Positions 35,510-45,663 of a DNA stretch of 64,000 nucleotides are shown piece after piece. Under the pieces are notes generated by a model. It searched no databases and was not told where the DNA came from. It was given only the letters and a program-made list of their open reading frames with translations. Origin of the DNA: Xylogone sp. PMI_703 (lineage: Eukaryota; Ascomycota; Leotiomycetes); the NCBI GenBank assembly GCA_021399445.1, contig JAJTUQ010000005.1, forward strand, positions 1,054,001 through 1,118,000, in the 5' to 3' direction. The position numbers and the translations under genes are program-made. Each line of letters opens with the position of its first letter. Within the stretch, counting starts at the first letter, position 1.

Positions 35510-36427
35510 CTATCTTTTTCGCTTGCTCTTCCTCGTAGAACTATGTGCTTTGCTTGCAGCACCTCCTCGCCCTCGACCGCTGGATCTTGAGGGCCTTGGA
35601 GAAGGCGTTCCATCTTCCTCCTCTGCCTCTTCTTCGTCCTCGTCTTCATCGTCATCATCTTCTTCCTCGTCTACTGTTGTATCCTTGCTCGGCTGTCTCG
35701 AGCTGGATTCTCTTCTAAACCTCCCCGAGGATCTGTTTCCACCTCTTCCTAACCTGCTAATCCTTGGCTGAGGTGAGCGCGCTGGTGATGTCTTGGCTTC
35801 GTCCGTATCATCTACAGTACTCGCTCGTGGCTTGGTGGCCGTATCCGCCTTCTTTCTTTTCCTGCCGGTTTGCGGCGACGGGGATCTGTTCAGTTGTGGG
35901 GGGGAGGATCGAGCCTCACTTGCTCTTGCCTTGCCTCTATTCCACATAAGATCCTCAAAATCAGCTTCAGGAAGCTTGAATTCGAGGAACTTCTGCTCCA
36001 CATCATCTTCGTAATCGAACGAATTCTCCCGTTCGTCAATTATTGGAAGATTATAAAGCGTTCCTACCTTCTCCCAGATCCCAGGTATGCGCGTATGTTC
36101 GTGAATTTCCGGGTTATAACCATGATTTCGTAGATATTCTGATATTGCAATCATACGGAAATGTTTGTGCATGCCTAACATATAATCAGCGTCAATTCAT
36201 TGAAGGATCAAAATTGACAGGTAGAAATGCATACCTGCAGGCTTCCATCTAATAATCCCCTTAAAGAGTGACGTCTCTTGCTCATCCGTCCAGGGGTCTT
36301 TCAGAATATCATAAGCAGGTTTGTTTGATTCCTCTGCCGGAGTAGGGTCAATATCCATCGCATCTTCATCTACTGTCGGTGTCGACGGCGTTTGGGCAGG
36401 GCCCTTGGTTTTCTTTCGAGGCGGCAT
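35510..36427 (-). CDS. EAF7: chromatin modification-related protein EAF7
   Basis: Two exons (36427-36235 and 36174-35510) give 285 residues, from [10 protein letters not shown]. The CT20/EAF7 domain runs from about 42 to 130: [20 protein letters not shown], then [20 protein letters not shown] and [20 protein letters not shown]. The intron splits the WKPAG/MHKHF sequence exactly. The C-terminal half is disordered, with SP sites, RG runs and an acidic tract ([15 protein letters not shown]) and ends KRKR. EAF7 (human MRGBP) is a subunit of the NuA4 histone acetyltransferase complex. It faces the gamma-tubulin complex gene across a 210 bp divergent gap. Confidence 0.92.
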
Positions 36428-36637
36428 AATCTTCAAGCTGTCATAGCAAACCTAATTGAGAAGCAGAGCTCAGCGACAAGGTAGTAAAGTGGAACATGTG
36501 ATGGGCGTGGAATTTCAGGTACCGTACGCGCGCTAGCGACGGGAGCGGTCCTGCTTCCGCGCCGATACGTAGTGGGTGAAGTACAGGTCGCGACAATCTA
36601 TTGTACGCGATGAGAGTGTCCATTACGAGGATGCAAT
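36428..36637. promoter_or_regulatory. 210 bp divergent promoter EAF7/GCP
   Basis: A very short gap between two gene starts. It contains GTACGCGCGC near 36525, a single MBF-like match. A shared promoter is likely from spacing alone. Confidence 0.45.
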
Positions 36638-39553
36638 ATGGATCAGGATCTAGATCCTATAGGGATCTTCAAGATTCCGGATCTTAACATCCAGTCCAAA
36701 CTGTTCCAAGAAACAAATTCAGATGTTCTGGTCTCTCATCTCGGGCTTGAAGGCATGTTCTGTCCCATTTCAGTCTACCTGGAAGGAGCTTCATGTACTA
36801 ACAGTCAGATAGAGCTTAGAACAAAACTGGCTAATTGTGAAGACCAACCTGATATTAAGAATCTGTTTTTCAATATACCAAATTTTGAATCTGAATCTAC
36901 TCCGCCCTCTCCAGCACAAATCGCAACCCCACCAGCCGACGAGCCATTACAGGAGCAAATCGAACAACCTCAAGACCCTGAAGAAGGATGGGACTACTTA
37001 GAGACTCTACCCCCGAAGGAATTAGAGTATAAGAGCTGGGAAGCTTTTACAAGCGGGAAACCTTTTTACCAAAATACATTCATTACCGAAGCAGGGCCTA
37101 CGATTTTTGATGCTGCACTTATTGCGAAGCAAGATTACTTGAAAGTCAAAAATACTAGCCATAGCATTATTGATACAAAAATATATGTCTCCTGTCTACA
37201 TGCTCTGGGTTTAGGCCATAGCTCAATTCTCTTCAGTTATAATGAGGAAGAACGCTCCTTCGTCCCTAACCTTCTGGAGATCAGAATTTCTGGGTGCACA
37301 AAAGAATCGTTAACCGGAATTCTCAACATGTTTATGGAATGCGGCAATATCACGAGGACTCTACAGAAATTCGTCGACACAACATATACAACAGATTGCT
37401 CTTCTGGTCGGGTAGCATTGGCAGATGCCGTTTCAACTCTACTAGCTACACTTCAGAAACAGCTGAGTGCCCTAGGTACATCACAAAAGAGCATTTTACA
37501 ACTAAAAGCTTTATTCCAACCTGCGCATATTATTCTGACATGCTTCCGACGAATTATTATCAATACATCCAGGGCTCGCCATGATGAATCCTTGATATCT
37601 ACAGTCTTTCAAGAAATCCAACAGCTTGAGCATGGAGCTGATTCTTTGAGAGCAGTACTACTCGAAGTCCTATCTAGAGTATCGCAACCATGGCTTGAGT
37701 TCGCAGACGAATGGCTCGGTATTAAGAGAGAATCGGGAATACCCCTATCAAAAGATCGAGAGGGAAAAAGCTTTGTAAAGGTAGGGAACCGTGGATGGAT
37801 TGATGAACAAGGACTGGAGCATTCGGAACCAGACTATATCTTGGATATCGATCTTGTACCTTCCTTTATTGCTCCTGACCTCGCTCGCTCTATGTTTGAA
37901 GTTGGAAGAAGTCTTCGATTTCTTCGGGAGCACCATTCAGGACTGTATGTAGCCGATCCGGACGCCCTAGCAACTTGCAACCCGCCAAATCTGGAGTGGA
38001 AGTTTTCATGGCAGGATATTATGCAGGTTGAGGTCAAAGCTTTGAAATATGAGAAGGATTTACGAGAAGCAATCGAGCAGTTCTCTAATAATGTTCCTAA
38101 TGCTGTCGATTCTATCACTCCCGCAGCCTCGGGACAAGATTCGCAACGAGGCTTCTTTGGCCACCCAGGGGAAGAGATGGAAACGCAGCTACTTGGATCC
38201 CTAGAGCAATTCAGTCAACCACCTAACGACAATCTGTCCTCAGATACCTTCTCAAGCTTAATCAGCGATTTTCTCTCCTCAGACGTAGAGAACTCCCAAG
38301 AAGAAGGATCCCTCTTTTCCCCACCCATATCCTTGACACCGATTTTGAATTTCAGTCCAGTTATATCAGCACAGGCTCGTGTGGTCAATGAAATATGCAT
38401 GCGACTATTTTTTACTTCGCACAACCTTCGAGAACACCTTGCTCTCCAGCGTAGCTTCCATTTGTTAGGAAACGGCGTGTTTTGTAGCAGGCTTTCTCAT
38501 GCCCTATTCGATCCAGAACTTGAAAGCGCTGAGCGTCGTAAGGGTATAGCGCGCACCGGTGGCATTATGGGTCTGCGACTTGGCGGTAGAGATACATGGC
38601 CTCCTGCAAGCTCAGAGCTACGCCTGGCTCTTATGGGCGTTCTAACGGAAAGCTATTTGCTAAGTCAGCAGAAGCAGCAGCAGCATGCTTCACGCATAGA
38701 AACACTCCCTGGCGATCTCAGCTTTGCAGTTCGTGAAATGTCAGAAGAAGAGATCGAGAAATGCGTCAATCCTGACACAATCGAAGCCTTGGACTTCCTC
38801 CGTCTCTCATACAAGCCACCACCTCCTCTTGAAACGGTGATTACACCGCTCACTCTTTATAAATACGATCAGATATTCAAGTTACTCCTTCGGGTTCTTC
38901 GGATGCTTTACGTTATATCAGCTCTCTTTCGTGATTCCACTGATCGTACGTCACACTGGCAGGGAATGGACAACGTTGCCCAACGTTTCAGAATTGAAGC
39001 ACATCATCTTATATCTACCTTGAGTGCATACTTCTTTGATACTGGCGTTGAGGGAACTTGGCGACTTTTTGAGCGAAAACTTGACCAAATTGAGACGCGG
39101 CTTAAGAGTAAAGATTTCAAGCTCAGAGAATACGAAGGCATAGATCAGCTTAGAGACTATCACGAACGAGTGCTGGACAGGATTTTATTTGCATTGCTAC
39201 TAAGGAAACGCCAACAGCCAGTCATGAGGCTCCTAGAAGAAATATTCACTATAATCTTGAAATTTGCGAAATACTCCAGGTCTAGGGCCATAGGGATTGT
39301 TAGTAAAGACGGTGCAGATGATGAAGTCAAGGAAATGTATAAGATCTTTCATAAGAAGGTTGGAGTATTTATAGCTGTGTGCAAGGGCCTAAATGAGAAA
39401 AAGGGTTATGGCGAAAAGAGGTCCGTTGACAAGCTATCGGATGAAGCAGCACTTTTTGATAGCCACGATCTTGTCGAGGAAAATACGATCACGCAGCTTC
39501 TAACGAGGCTGGAGATGTCGGGATACTATTCAAAATCATTTGGAATAAAATAG
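36638..39553 (+). CDS. gamma-tubulin complex component, GCP5/GCP6 type
   Basis: A single-exon gene of 971 residues. The N-terminal GRIP1 region includes FDAALIAKQDYLKVKNTSHS and SSILFSYNEEERSFVPNLLE. The middle holds SQPWLEFADEWLGIKRESGI and FIAPDLARSMFEVGRSLRFL, as in the first Spc97/Spc98 domain. The GRIP2 region starts near LQRSFHLLGNGVFCSRLSHA and ends with helices (LRDYHERVLDRILFALLLRK). Gamma-tubulin ring complexes nucleate microtubules at spindle pole bodies and septa; GCP5/GCP6-type members (fission yeast Alp16, Aspergillus GcpF-like) assemble the larger ring. The family is clear; the subtype is inferred from size and the divergent N-terminus. The linker near 480-560 is Ser-rich. Confidence 0.85.
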   Translation: MDQDLDPIGIFKIPDLNIQSKLFQETNSDVLVSHLGLEGMFCPISVYLEGASCTNSQIELRTKLANCEDQPDIKNLFFNIPNFESESTPPSPAQIATPPADEPLQEQIEQPQDPEEGWDYLETLPPKELEYKSWEAFTSGKPFYQNTFITEAGPTIFDAALIAKQDYLKVKNTSHSIIDTKIYVSCLHALGLGHSSILFSYNEEERSFVPNLLEIRISGCTKESLTGILNMFMECGNITRTLQKFVDTTYTTDCSSGRVALADAVSTLLATLQKQLSALGTSQKSILQLKALFQPAHIILTCFRRIIINTSRARHDESLISTVFQEIQQLEHGADSLRAVLLEVLSRVSQPWLEFADEWLGIKRESGIPLSKDREGKSFVKVGNRGWIDEQGLEHSEPDYILDIDLVPSFIAPDLARSMFEVGRSLRFLREHHSGLYVADPDALATCNPPNLEWKFSWQDIMQVEVKALKYEKDLREAIEQFSNNVPNAVDSITPAASGQDSQRGFFGHPGEEMETQLLGSLEQFSQPPNDNLSSDTFSSLISDFLSSDVENSQEEGSLFSPPISLTPILNFSPVISAQARVVNEICMRLFFTSHNLREHLALQRSFHLLGNGVFCSRLSHALFDPELESAERRKGIARTGGIMGLRLGGRDTWPPASSELRLALMGVLTESYLLSQQKQQQHASRIETLPGDLSFAVREMSEEEIEKCVNPDTIEALDFLRLSYKPPPPLETVITPLTLYKYDQIFKLLLRVLRMLYVISALFRDSTDRTSHWQGMDNVAQRFRIEAHHLISTLSAYFFDTGVEGTWRLFERKLDQIETRLKSKDFKLREYEGIDQLRDYHERVLDRILFALLLRKRQQPVMRLLEEIFTIILKFAKYSRSRAIGIVSKDGADDEVKEMYKIFHKKVGVFIAVCKGLNEKKGYGEKRSVDKLSDEAALFDSHDLVEENTITQLLTRLEMSGYYSKSFGIK

Positions 39554-39793
39554 GCTTGGACATCTGCATCCATATAGCTATCAATAATCGTATGAGTCTA
39601 AGTCTCAGTGCGGTATTCTACGCTTTGTTCTCATGTACGCTTAGTTTTTGAAGAATGACGATAGGTTGACCCAACAATCAACGCTAAACCCAAATAGGGA
39701 GATCCGAGCTCTTGCCGGAACCTCACAATATCACGACCATCAATTTGTCGCAACTAACACCGGCCACAAGTCGAGCCATTGACCTCAAGTAAC

Positions 39794-40658
39794 ATGCGGC
39801 CGGCAACCAGATTATTTGCGAGCGTCAAATCTGGCGCTCGCTACCTCGAAGCCAACACTCCAACTGGCTTGGCTGGACTCTACACCCATCCTGCCCCACG
39901 TTCCACCCTCATATATCTCTATTCCAAGACGCTCGAGAAGCTGAAGCAGATCCCAGAGAGCTCAGTCTACAGACAATCTTCCGAAGCTGTAGCCAAACAT
40001 CGGATGGAAATTATCTCTTCTGTAAAACCCGCGGGATACGATGAATGGGCGGCCAAAGCGAAGAAGTTGCTCGAGGAACACCCTGAGGTATTCAATACCC
40101 CCGAGGGAGGCGTGGACTATGATAAAGGACGACATCTAAAGGAGGTTCTTGGGGGCCGAAGCTTTGTTACAACCAAGGCTGAGGAGGATCTTGATGAGAC
40201 ACGATTGGAGTGGGATGGCGAGCCAGATTTGGGACCTGAGTTGGAGGGTGTTCGAACAGCGGAAGAGAAGAAGAGTTTAAGTGTGTTGAGCAAGAGAAGG
40301 CCTGGAGAAGATGAGAAACAAATTAAATGGGAACCTGAGCCTGCATTGACCGCAGAACAGTATGTTTCGAGCCTGTTTTCAAACCATATTGGGCATCAGA
40401 ACTGACTGAGTTACAGAATACAAGAAGTAGAGAACAAGATTGGCGCAGGTCTTATTGAGGAGGTTATTCAAGTAGCAGAGGGAGAATTAAAGCTCGTAGA
40501 TGTCATGTTACAAGCAAAACCGTATGTTTCCGACACCTTATTATTTTCAATCGAACTGCCAAGCTAATTATAATCATAGATGGGAAGATCTTGAAGAGAA
40601 GCCTGTGGAAGGACAATGGACCTATTTTGATGGCCGAGATGGATCGCCTGCATCTTAG
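39794..40658 (+). CDS. complex I accessory subunit, NDUFA5 / 29.9 kDa type
   Basis: Three exons (39794-40359, 40417-40521, 40580-40658) give 249 residues. The start is the ATG at 39794 (MRPATRLFASVKSGARYLE). The ETC_C1 (NDUFA5) core follows: GLAGLYTHPAPRSTLIYLYS, then TLEKLKQIPESSVYRQSSEA and PAGYDEWAAKAKKLLEEHPE. The C-terminal extension, larger than in animals, is typical of fungi (WEPEPALTAEQ, then LVDVMLQAKPWEDLEEKPVE and GQWTYFDGRDGSPAS). The subunit belongs to the peripheral arm of mitochondrial NADH:ubiquinone oxidoreductase. Both splice joins restore conserved sequence. Confidence 0.93.
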
Positions 40659-41354
40659 ATGGGTTAGGTTAGAAGCATTGTATAGTAAGAAAAGTATATA
40701 CCGGTCCATTTTTGCTTCGAATTCTATGTCTAGGTCGACTTGTGAGCTCGAATTAGATCATTATCTCAAGTCGACAGTGCAGCGTATTCTACTGATGATT
40801 TAGTGAAAGAAGATACTACTTACTTTTTTTGGGCTGTATTCTACGGTAAAGGTCCATTGAGTGGCTAGATATTGAAATAAGATCTCATAGTTCTTCGGAC
40901 TAAAAAGTACCTAGACTGAAACAAGCAACTGGACAGCGTAAGAGTCATATTCTTTAATTTTTGTGTCTAAACCTATAGAGCCAGTATTGTGAGCCATTTG
41001 TAAAGCTGCTTTAAGAAACATAGAGGCGTAGCTTTGTTTAGTTTAAGCTAGCTAGGACTACTTGTAAGACATCGAAGGTTTAAAGAAGCAATTGTCCAAT
41101 AACTTTATCGCCTCCCGTGACTAAGACTATGGTGGCGAAATTAATTTATCGACAGAGAACAAACAAGGTTCAACACATATGTGCACGACAAGCTACGCAA
41201 GACAATCAGACTAATATAACAACCTAATGTAGCGCCTTTCATATATTCCATGGTTATGATGAAGCTCAGCTAATACTATTAATCACCCATTCGATCTCAA
41301 ACTACCTTCGCATTACTGACCTCATCTTATCTGAGCACTCAATTTACTCTAAAA
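40659..41354. other. intergenic, nothing recognised
   Basis: This 696 bp is AT-rich and lies between two plus-strand genes. It should hold the RRN11-like promoter. No open frame or repeat of interest is visible. Confidence 0.6.
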
Positions 41355-43055
41355 ATGCCCCTCTATGCTCTTCCAATATATAGACCATCTCTCTATTCCA
41401 CTCAAGATCCTCATCTCCGACAAGACCAACATCACCAGCCCGCTAGCTCTTCCAGTAAAAAGCGCAAACGCAATGAACATTCACCATCCACTTCACCCTC
41501 ACCACCATCCTCATCCGAAAATGAAGACGCAGATGGGGATGAAGATGAGGATGACGCAGATACAAGATCACTTTATGCAGCATCCACAAATCCATTGAGC
41601 TTGACCCCAGATGAGATCATGCAGTATCGATTGGCCGGGCTAGAACTCGACGAAGTATTACCGTCTCAGCGAGTGAAGGGTTTTCCGCATCGAGGGTTAC
41701 CTGGACACGTGCTCTTCCATGAGAAGGTTAGAAAGCCTAAGACTAGATCTAAATCTAAGGGGAAAGGAAAGAGGAGGGCTCCAGCAAGCCAATTGGCCGA
41801 TGATGAGATTGATGGAGAGGATGAAAATGAGGATATTGATGTTATCAAGCAAGGCGAGGACGAATTTGATGACGACGAAGAAGGTGATGGCTCCATATCT
41901 GTGAAGCAACGCAAGAGACGCCAGGACCGAGGTCCAAGATTACGGCGGCATCATTTAGTTGTTCTTACTACCCTACTGCATAGGTGCCTAGCTGAAGGAG
42001 ACCTTGAACGTGCTGGGAGGGCGTGGGCTCTCTTGCTAAGGGCCGAGCTTGGTGGATTGCCTATTGATATTCGAAACACTGGGTTCTGGGGTATTGGTGC
42101 AGAACTCTTGATTCGAGGTCAAAAAAAGAGAGGTGAGCATGCATCGACAGGTCACAATGATATCGAGGATTCCCACCCAGATGAGGACGGTGAAGTGGTC
42201 CGTGAAAGGAAACGTGATACTAGCAGTCAAGATTCTGCACCTAAAAGATGGGGAACACCTGAAGGGTTAGAGAAAGCTAAAGAATACTACGAAAGGCTGA
42301 TACTACAATATCCCTACATGCGTCAATTTTCAAATGCGGTTAGTGCCCTAGATTTCTGGCCTGCCATGCTGGGATGTGAGATCTACGGGATACAATTCAC
42401 GCAGAAGGGGGCGCTATGGAAGATCTCTAAGGAAGAAGAGAGGGATAAAAATGACGACAATGAAGATGAGGATACATATAGTGGAGAGGATGTTGCCAAT
42501 GAGGAAGATCATGGAGCTGACTATCAAGACGACGATTATGACGACGGATTCTCATTCCAAGAGAGGAGACAGGCGCGCAGGCGTGCAAAACGGGCACACA
42601 GAAGATGGGAGCAAAGAGAAGGGGTTCGAAAAACAGCCCTTGAAGCTGCTGAAACGCTGGCAAACAGGATAGATGAGTTAATGACTACACTTCCATATTC
42701 GGATAGCCATGTTTTATTACGTCTCCGAGGCATGCTAGCACTCTACGTTGGTGATCTTAGCATCCCCGAGCTGCCACCTGATGAGATCGATGACGACCAT
42801 GAACAGCAATCCCAGAATAGTCGACTAGATAGTAGTCAGAATGATGCTGAACGCAGAATTGCACGGAGACAGAGAGAAACTGAACGACAGCGTGGAGTCC
42901 AGAAGCAGGAAGAGGAAAAAGAACATGCCAGGAGGCTATTCCAGAAGATCTTAGATGAAGGAGGTAGTATTGGAGGGAGCATCCAGGATATTATCTCCCA
43001 AGGCGGTGGTGATGATCCTTCTGAGGAGATCTACGATGCTGATTATGAGGGCTGA
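41355..43055 (+). CDS. RRN11: RNA polymerase I initiation factor, RRN11-like
   Basis: A single-exon gene of 566 residues beginning MPLYALPIYRPSLYS. After a basic and acidic low-complexity region (KKRKRNEHSPSTSPSPPSSS, then EDADGDEDEDDADTR), the conserved block starts near 195: RHHLVVLTTLLHRCLAEGDL, then ERAGRAWALLLRAE and IDIRNTGFWGIGAELLI. A second block has KAKEYYERLILQYPYMRQFS and LDFWPAMLGCEIYGIQ. These TPR-like helices match the fungal RRN11 family of the core factor that brings RNA polymerase I to rDNA promoters. Several acidic runs separate the blocks. The assignment rests on the LLxxCLAxGDxxRAxRAxxLL pattern and is good but not certain. Confidence 0.75.
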   Translation: MPLYALPIYRPSLYSTQDPHLRQDQHHQPASSSSKKRKRNEHSPSTSPSPPSSSENEDADGDEDEDDADTRSLYAASTNPLSLTPDEIMQYRLAGLELDEVLPSQRVKGFPHRGLPGHVLFHEKVRKPKTRSKSKGKGKRRAPASQLADDEIDGEDENEDIDVIKQGEDEFDDDEEGDGSISVKQRKRRQDRGPRLRRHHLVVLTTLLHRCLAEGDLERAGRAWALLLRAELGGLPIDIRNTGFWGIGAELLIRGQKKRGEHASTGHNDIEDSHPDEDGEVVRERKRDTSSQDSAPKRWGTPEGLEKAKEYYERLILQYPYMRQFSNAVSALDFWPAMLGCEIYGIQFTQKGALWKISKEEERDKNDDNEDEDTYSGEDVANEEDHGADYQDDDYDDGFSFQERRQARRRAKRAHRRWEQREGVRKTALEAAETLANRIDELMTTLPYSDSHVLLRLRGMLALYVGDLSIPELPPDEIDDDHEQQSQNSRLDSSQNDAERRIARRQRETERQRGVQKQEEEKEHARRLFQKILDEGGSIGGSIQDIISQGGGDDPSEEIYDADYEG

Positions 43056-43693
43056 GATACTTTTGTATGATACTGAGGTGGGAAATACTGTCTTTTGTAA
43101 TATACTTCCAGTTAACATCGAGAAACTCAAATATCTAGTAGCTCAAAAGTATCAGTTGCAGACAGGGGACTGTGAAAGATGCCTGACTTAGGATAAGCTA
43201 AGAAAGGGGGTAGTATTATTCCGAGTCTCAATAGCAACCATTAGTTAGTTCTACTTCACCTTTCCTAGCGGCCAAACCTTCCCCCCTGTTCTTCATAACC
43301 CCAAATAAGTAACACCTATGTAACACAACAGGCGCCATTATGTACAATGTCAGGTCAAATTGTGTTATGGAGGAATAGGATAATAAAGCCTAACATTATA
43401 TCTACAAGTGTAGATGTTAGGGGAGATGTAGGCGTATGTATGTTAGTGCATACATAGGGCGCGAACTCTTTTGTCATTCTAATTTTTTTGCCATATATCT
43501 TTTCTTCTTGTCTCTATTTGAATATTACAGTATAAATTTTTTTAATCTTTCTCCTCTCCTAATATATTGCGTTGCGTGGTGGTGAAGCGAGGAGTGTTGA
43601 AAATAGTCAGGTTAAAGGGTTTCCTGGACACCAAGATATACCCTCTAAATATTGACCACCAGTATTATTCCATTTACTTTTATGCGCCAAGTT
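43056..43693. other. convergent 3' flanks RRN11/EED
   Basis: This 638 bp contains a bulged hairpin at 43390-43420 and T-rich tracts, but no gene. A plus-strand open frame at 43567-43962 is the reverse of the EED last exon. Confidence 0.6.
43390..43420. repeat. bulged inverted repeat
   Basis: CTAACAT and TCTACA on the left pair with TGTAGATGTTAG on the right, with TATA left over as a bulge and a short loop. It lies in the convergent gap between RRN11 and EED and may fold in one of the 3' UTRs. Confidence 0.4.
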
Positions 43694-45663
43694 CTACCTG
43701 GACCATCTCTGAAGTACTGCAACAACACTTGCACTTCCAGCAACAATACACCACTCGCCACCAGCACTCCACGCCACCTGTCTGCCAACAAACGCCAGTG
43801 ACCTCACAACCTCTTCCTTATGTGCTTGTATGCTATGAAGTGGTTCTGACATATTATATCTACGATCCCAGATCTCAATGCTCTTCACAACTTCGGAGGA
43901 AGCAGACGAATCCTTGTCTATATTCAAGGATGAATGCTCAGAAGGTGGGGTCTCTTCTCTAATTCGTGTAACGGTGTCTTTTCTATTGCGATGCTTAAAA
44001 GGTACCAAGAATGGCGGCCGTTTCACCTCTTGACCATCAACCGTGAATGATTTTGTTGGGTGTATTATAGATAAATAGTCATGGTATTCTTCCAGTCTGG
44101 AAAGATCCCAGAAGTAGACTTTTGAACCAGTATTACACATTGCTAGGACTGGATTGCTACCATTATATCCTCGGAAGAGTCCAAACCTCATGCAGATGAT
44201 TTCGCTGTCTGGAGTTGCAAACTGAAGGAGACGCGTATATTGCCTTGATGGGTTGTCATTGGATGTGGGCGGGGAGAATGCGGATCTTGTGTCTCGTTGC
44301 GCGTCATGCGTGGTTGGCGCAGTAGAAGGTAACGGGGGCGGGTTAGAAGAAGAAAATCCTTTGATAGACCACAATACTATGCAGTTCTCGTTTGCTGCTT
44401 TGGAAAGTATCAAATCGTGATGGAATGCAATACTGTTAAAGATGTTAGACACTGTACTTTGGCAAGCGGCGAAATGGTTTTCTGTTACCAGTCCACTATG
44501 TCGGAGTGTACTTCAGAAGTAGAGAAGTGGGGATAATGAACCAGAGTAGGCTTGTTTGTTCCCGTCTTGCTATCAGGCAGCTCTGGCAAAGTCCACTACA
44601 TAATTGTATTAGTATGCGTTTAATTACTCTTTCAGGAATCAATGTCTTACTAGATTTATAATGTGGTCCGTTCCTCCAGAGAGCAGATACCTACCATTCG
44701 CATGAAAAGACTTGGATGGTCAGCTCTGGTTACTTGCCTCGGGTCACACAACTTACAATAGTTAGCACTGTTTCTCTATGCCCGTCCCCCGCCAGAATCA
44801 CCGCACAGGGCTGATTTGCATGAGCCGGATTAAGGCTCCATATCCTGACGGTAGAGTCTTCAGATGCCGAAGCTATCAGCTCGGGATTAACGGGTGAGAC
44901 CGCCAGATCGTTAACATCCTAGGAACGTTAGTGACGAAAGGTTCGATTGGGTGAAGAAGTCTCTGTACTCCTCCGTGACCGGATAGTGTCTGCAACATGA
45001 TTAGCCAATAGTCTCACACTTTAGAAGCTGGCCTCACTTACCATTTGTAATTCTCCAGTCAAAGCATTTATGACCTTGACTTTTCCAGTGGCTCCCGCAA
45101 TACATATCAAGGGATCCCCATTTTGCATGTTCTTAGTCCATGCGCAGGTATAGTGGTCGGCATCGGGCTGTGAGGAGTTAGGTGGGATCCTGGTGAGGGC
45201 CAAAGGAAAACTCACTTCATCGTCTACAATTGCTTGTATCACCTCAACCTGCTTGTTCGAGCCAGGTGGAGGCGTACGGCAGATGAGCACCTAGTGCGTA
45301 TGTCAGTCTTACAGCCTCTCCTCAAGAGAGGGTAGCAATGCAAACCTGTTTTCCTCCTGCAACGGCAAAGACGGGATCGACTCCGGGGTCGGTATAAGGA
45401 TAAAATTTGACTTGCCAAAAATCTGTGGTATTTCTTAGCTATGAGAAATGATTTGGTAGCTGCAGAGTCTGATTCGCTGCATACCGGTTTGGCTTGACTG
45501 CAGCCATATTAGTCGTTGCAGTAGTTGACAATTGGATGACAGCGAGGGGGGAGAATGATGCTCAGGGATGAGAGTGAGGGAGTAGCAACAGACTTACTAC
45601 TAACTGATGTGACTCTCGTAAATGCGGGAGCTCCCACTCCTGCTTGTCCTTATTAATAGACAT
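43694..45663 (-). CDS. EED: Polycomb repressive complex 2 WD40 subunit EED
   Basis: Ten exons: 45663-45598, 45492-45485, 45433-45346, 45290-45216, 45167-45042, 44989-44969, 44918-44757, 44710-44651, 44595-44489 and 44432-43694; 483 residues. WD40 landmarks in order: DFWQVKFYPYTDPGVDPVFA, HYTCAWTKNMQNGDPLICIA, TLSGHGG joined to DVNDLAVSP, TVRIWSLNPAHANQPCA, SFHANGRYLLSGGTDHIINL joined to WTLPELP, DCIAFHHDLILSKA, SKVYFWDLSRLEEYHDYLSI and WSAGGEWCIVAGS. EED binds trimethylated H3K27 through an aromatic cage and stimulates the EZH2-type methyltransferase. Exons 2 (8 bases) and 6 (21 bases) are tiny. An alternative 13-base exon 2 (45497-45485) with other flanking sites is also in frame, so the N-terminus is uncertain; the rest is firm. 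Confidence 0.9.

Noticed and set aside
36520..36535. Single ACGCGC motif in the EAF7/GCP gap as an MBF site
   Set aside because: One match is expected by chance at this length; only the MCM3 and TOS4 clusters were retained.
43790..43815. Possible extra intron near the EED C-terminus
   Set aside because: Removing the GT...AG segment would restore a VRQVAWS-like reading, but the gap is only about 21 bases, too short for a spliceosomal intron.
43567..43962. 131-codon plus-strand frame
   Set aside because: It is the reverse strand of the last EED exon and its 3' flank.
44930..44960. GGTTCGATT sequence suggesting a tRNA T-arm
   Set aside because: No acceptor stem or anticodon arm fits around it; it lies in an EED intron. 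No other tRNA candidate was found by eye.
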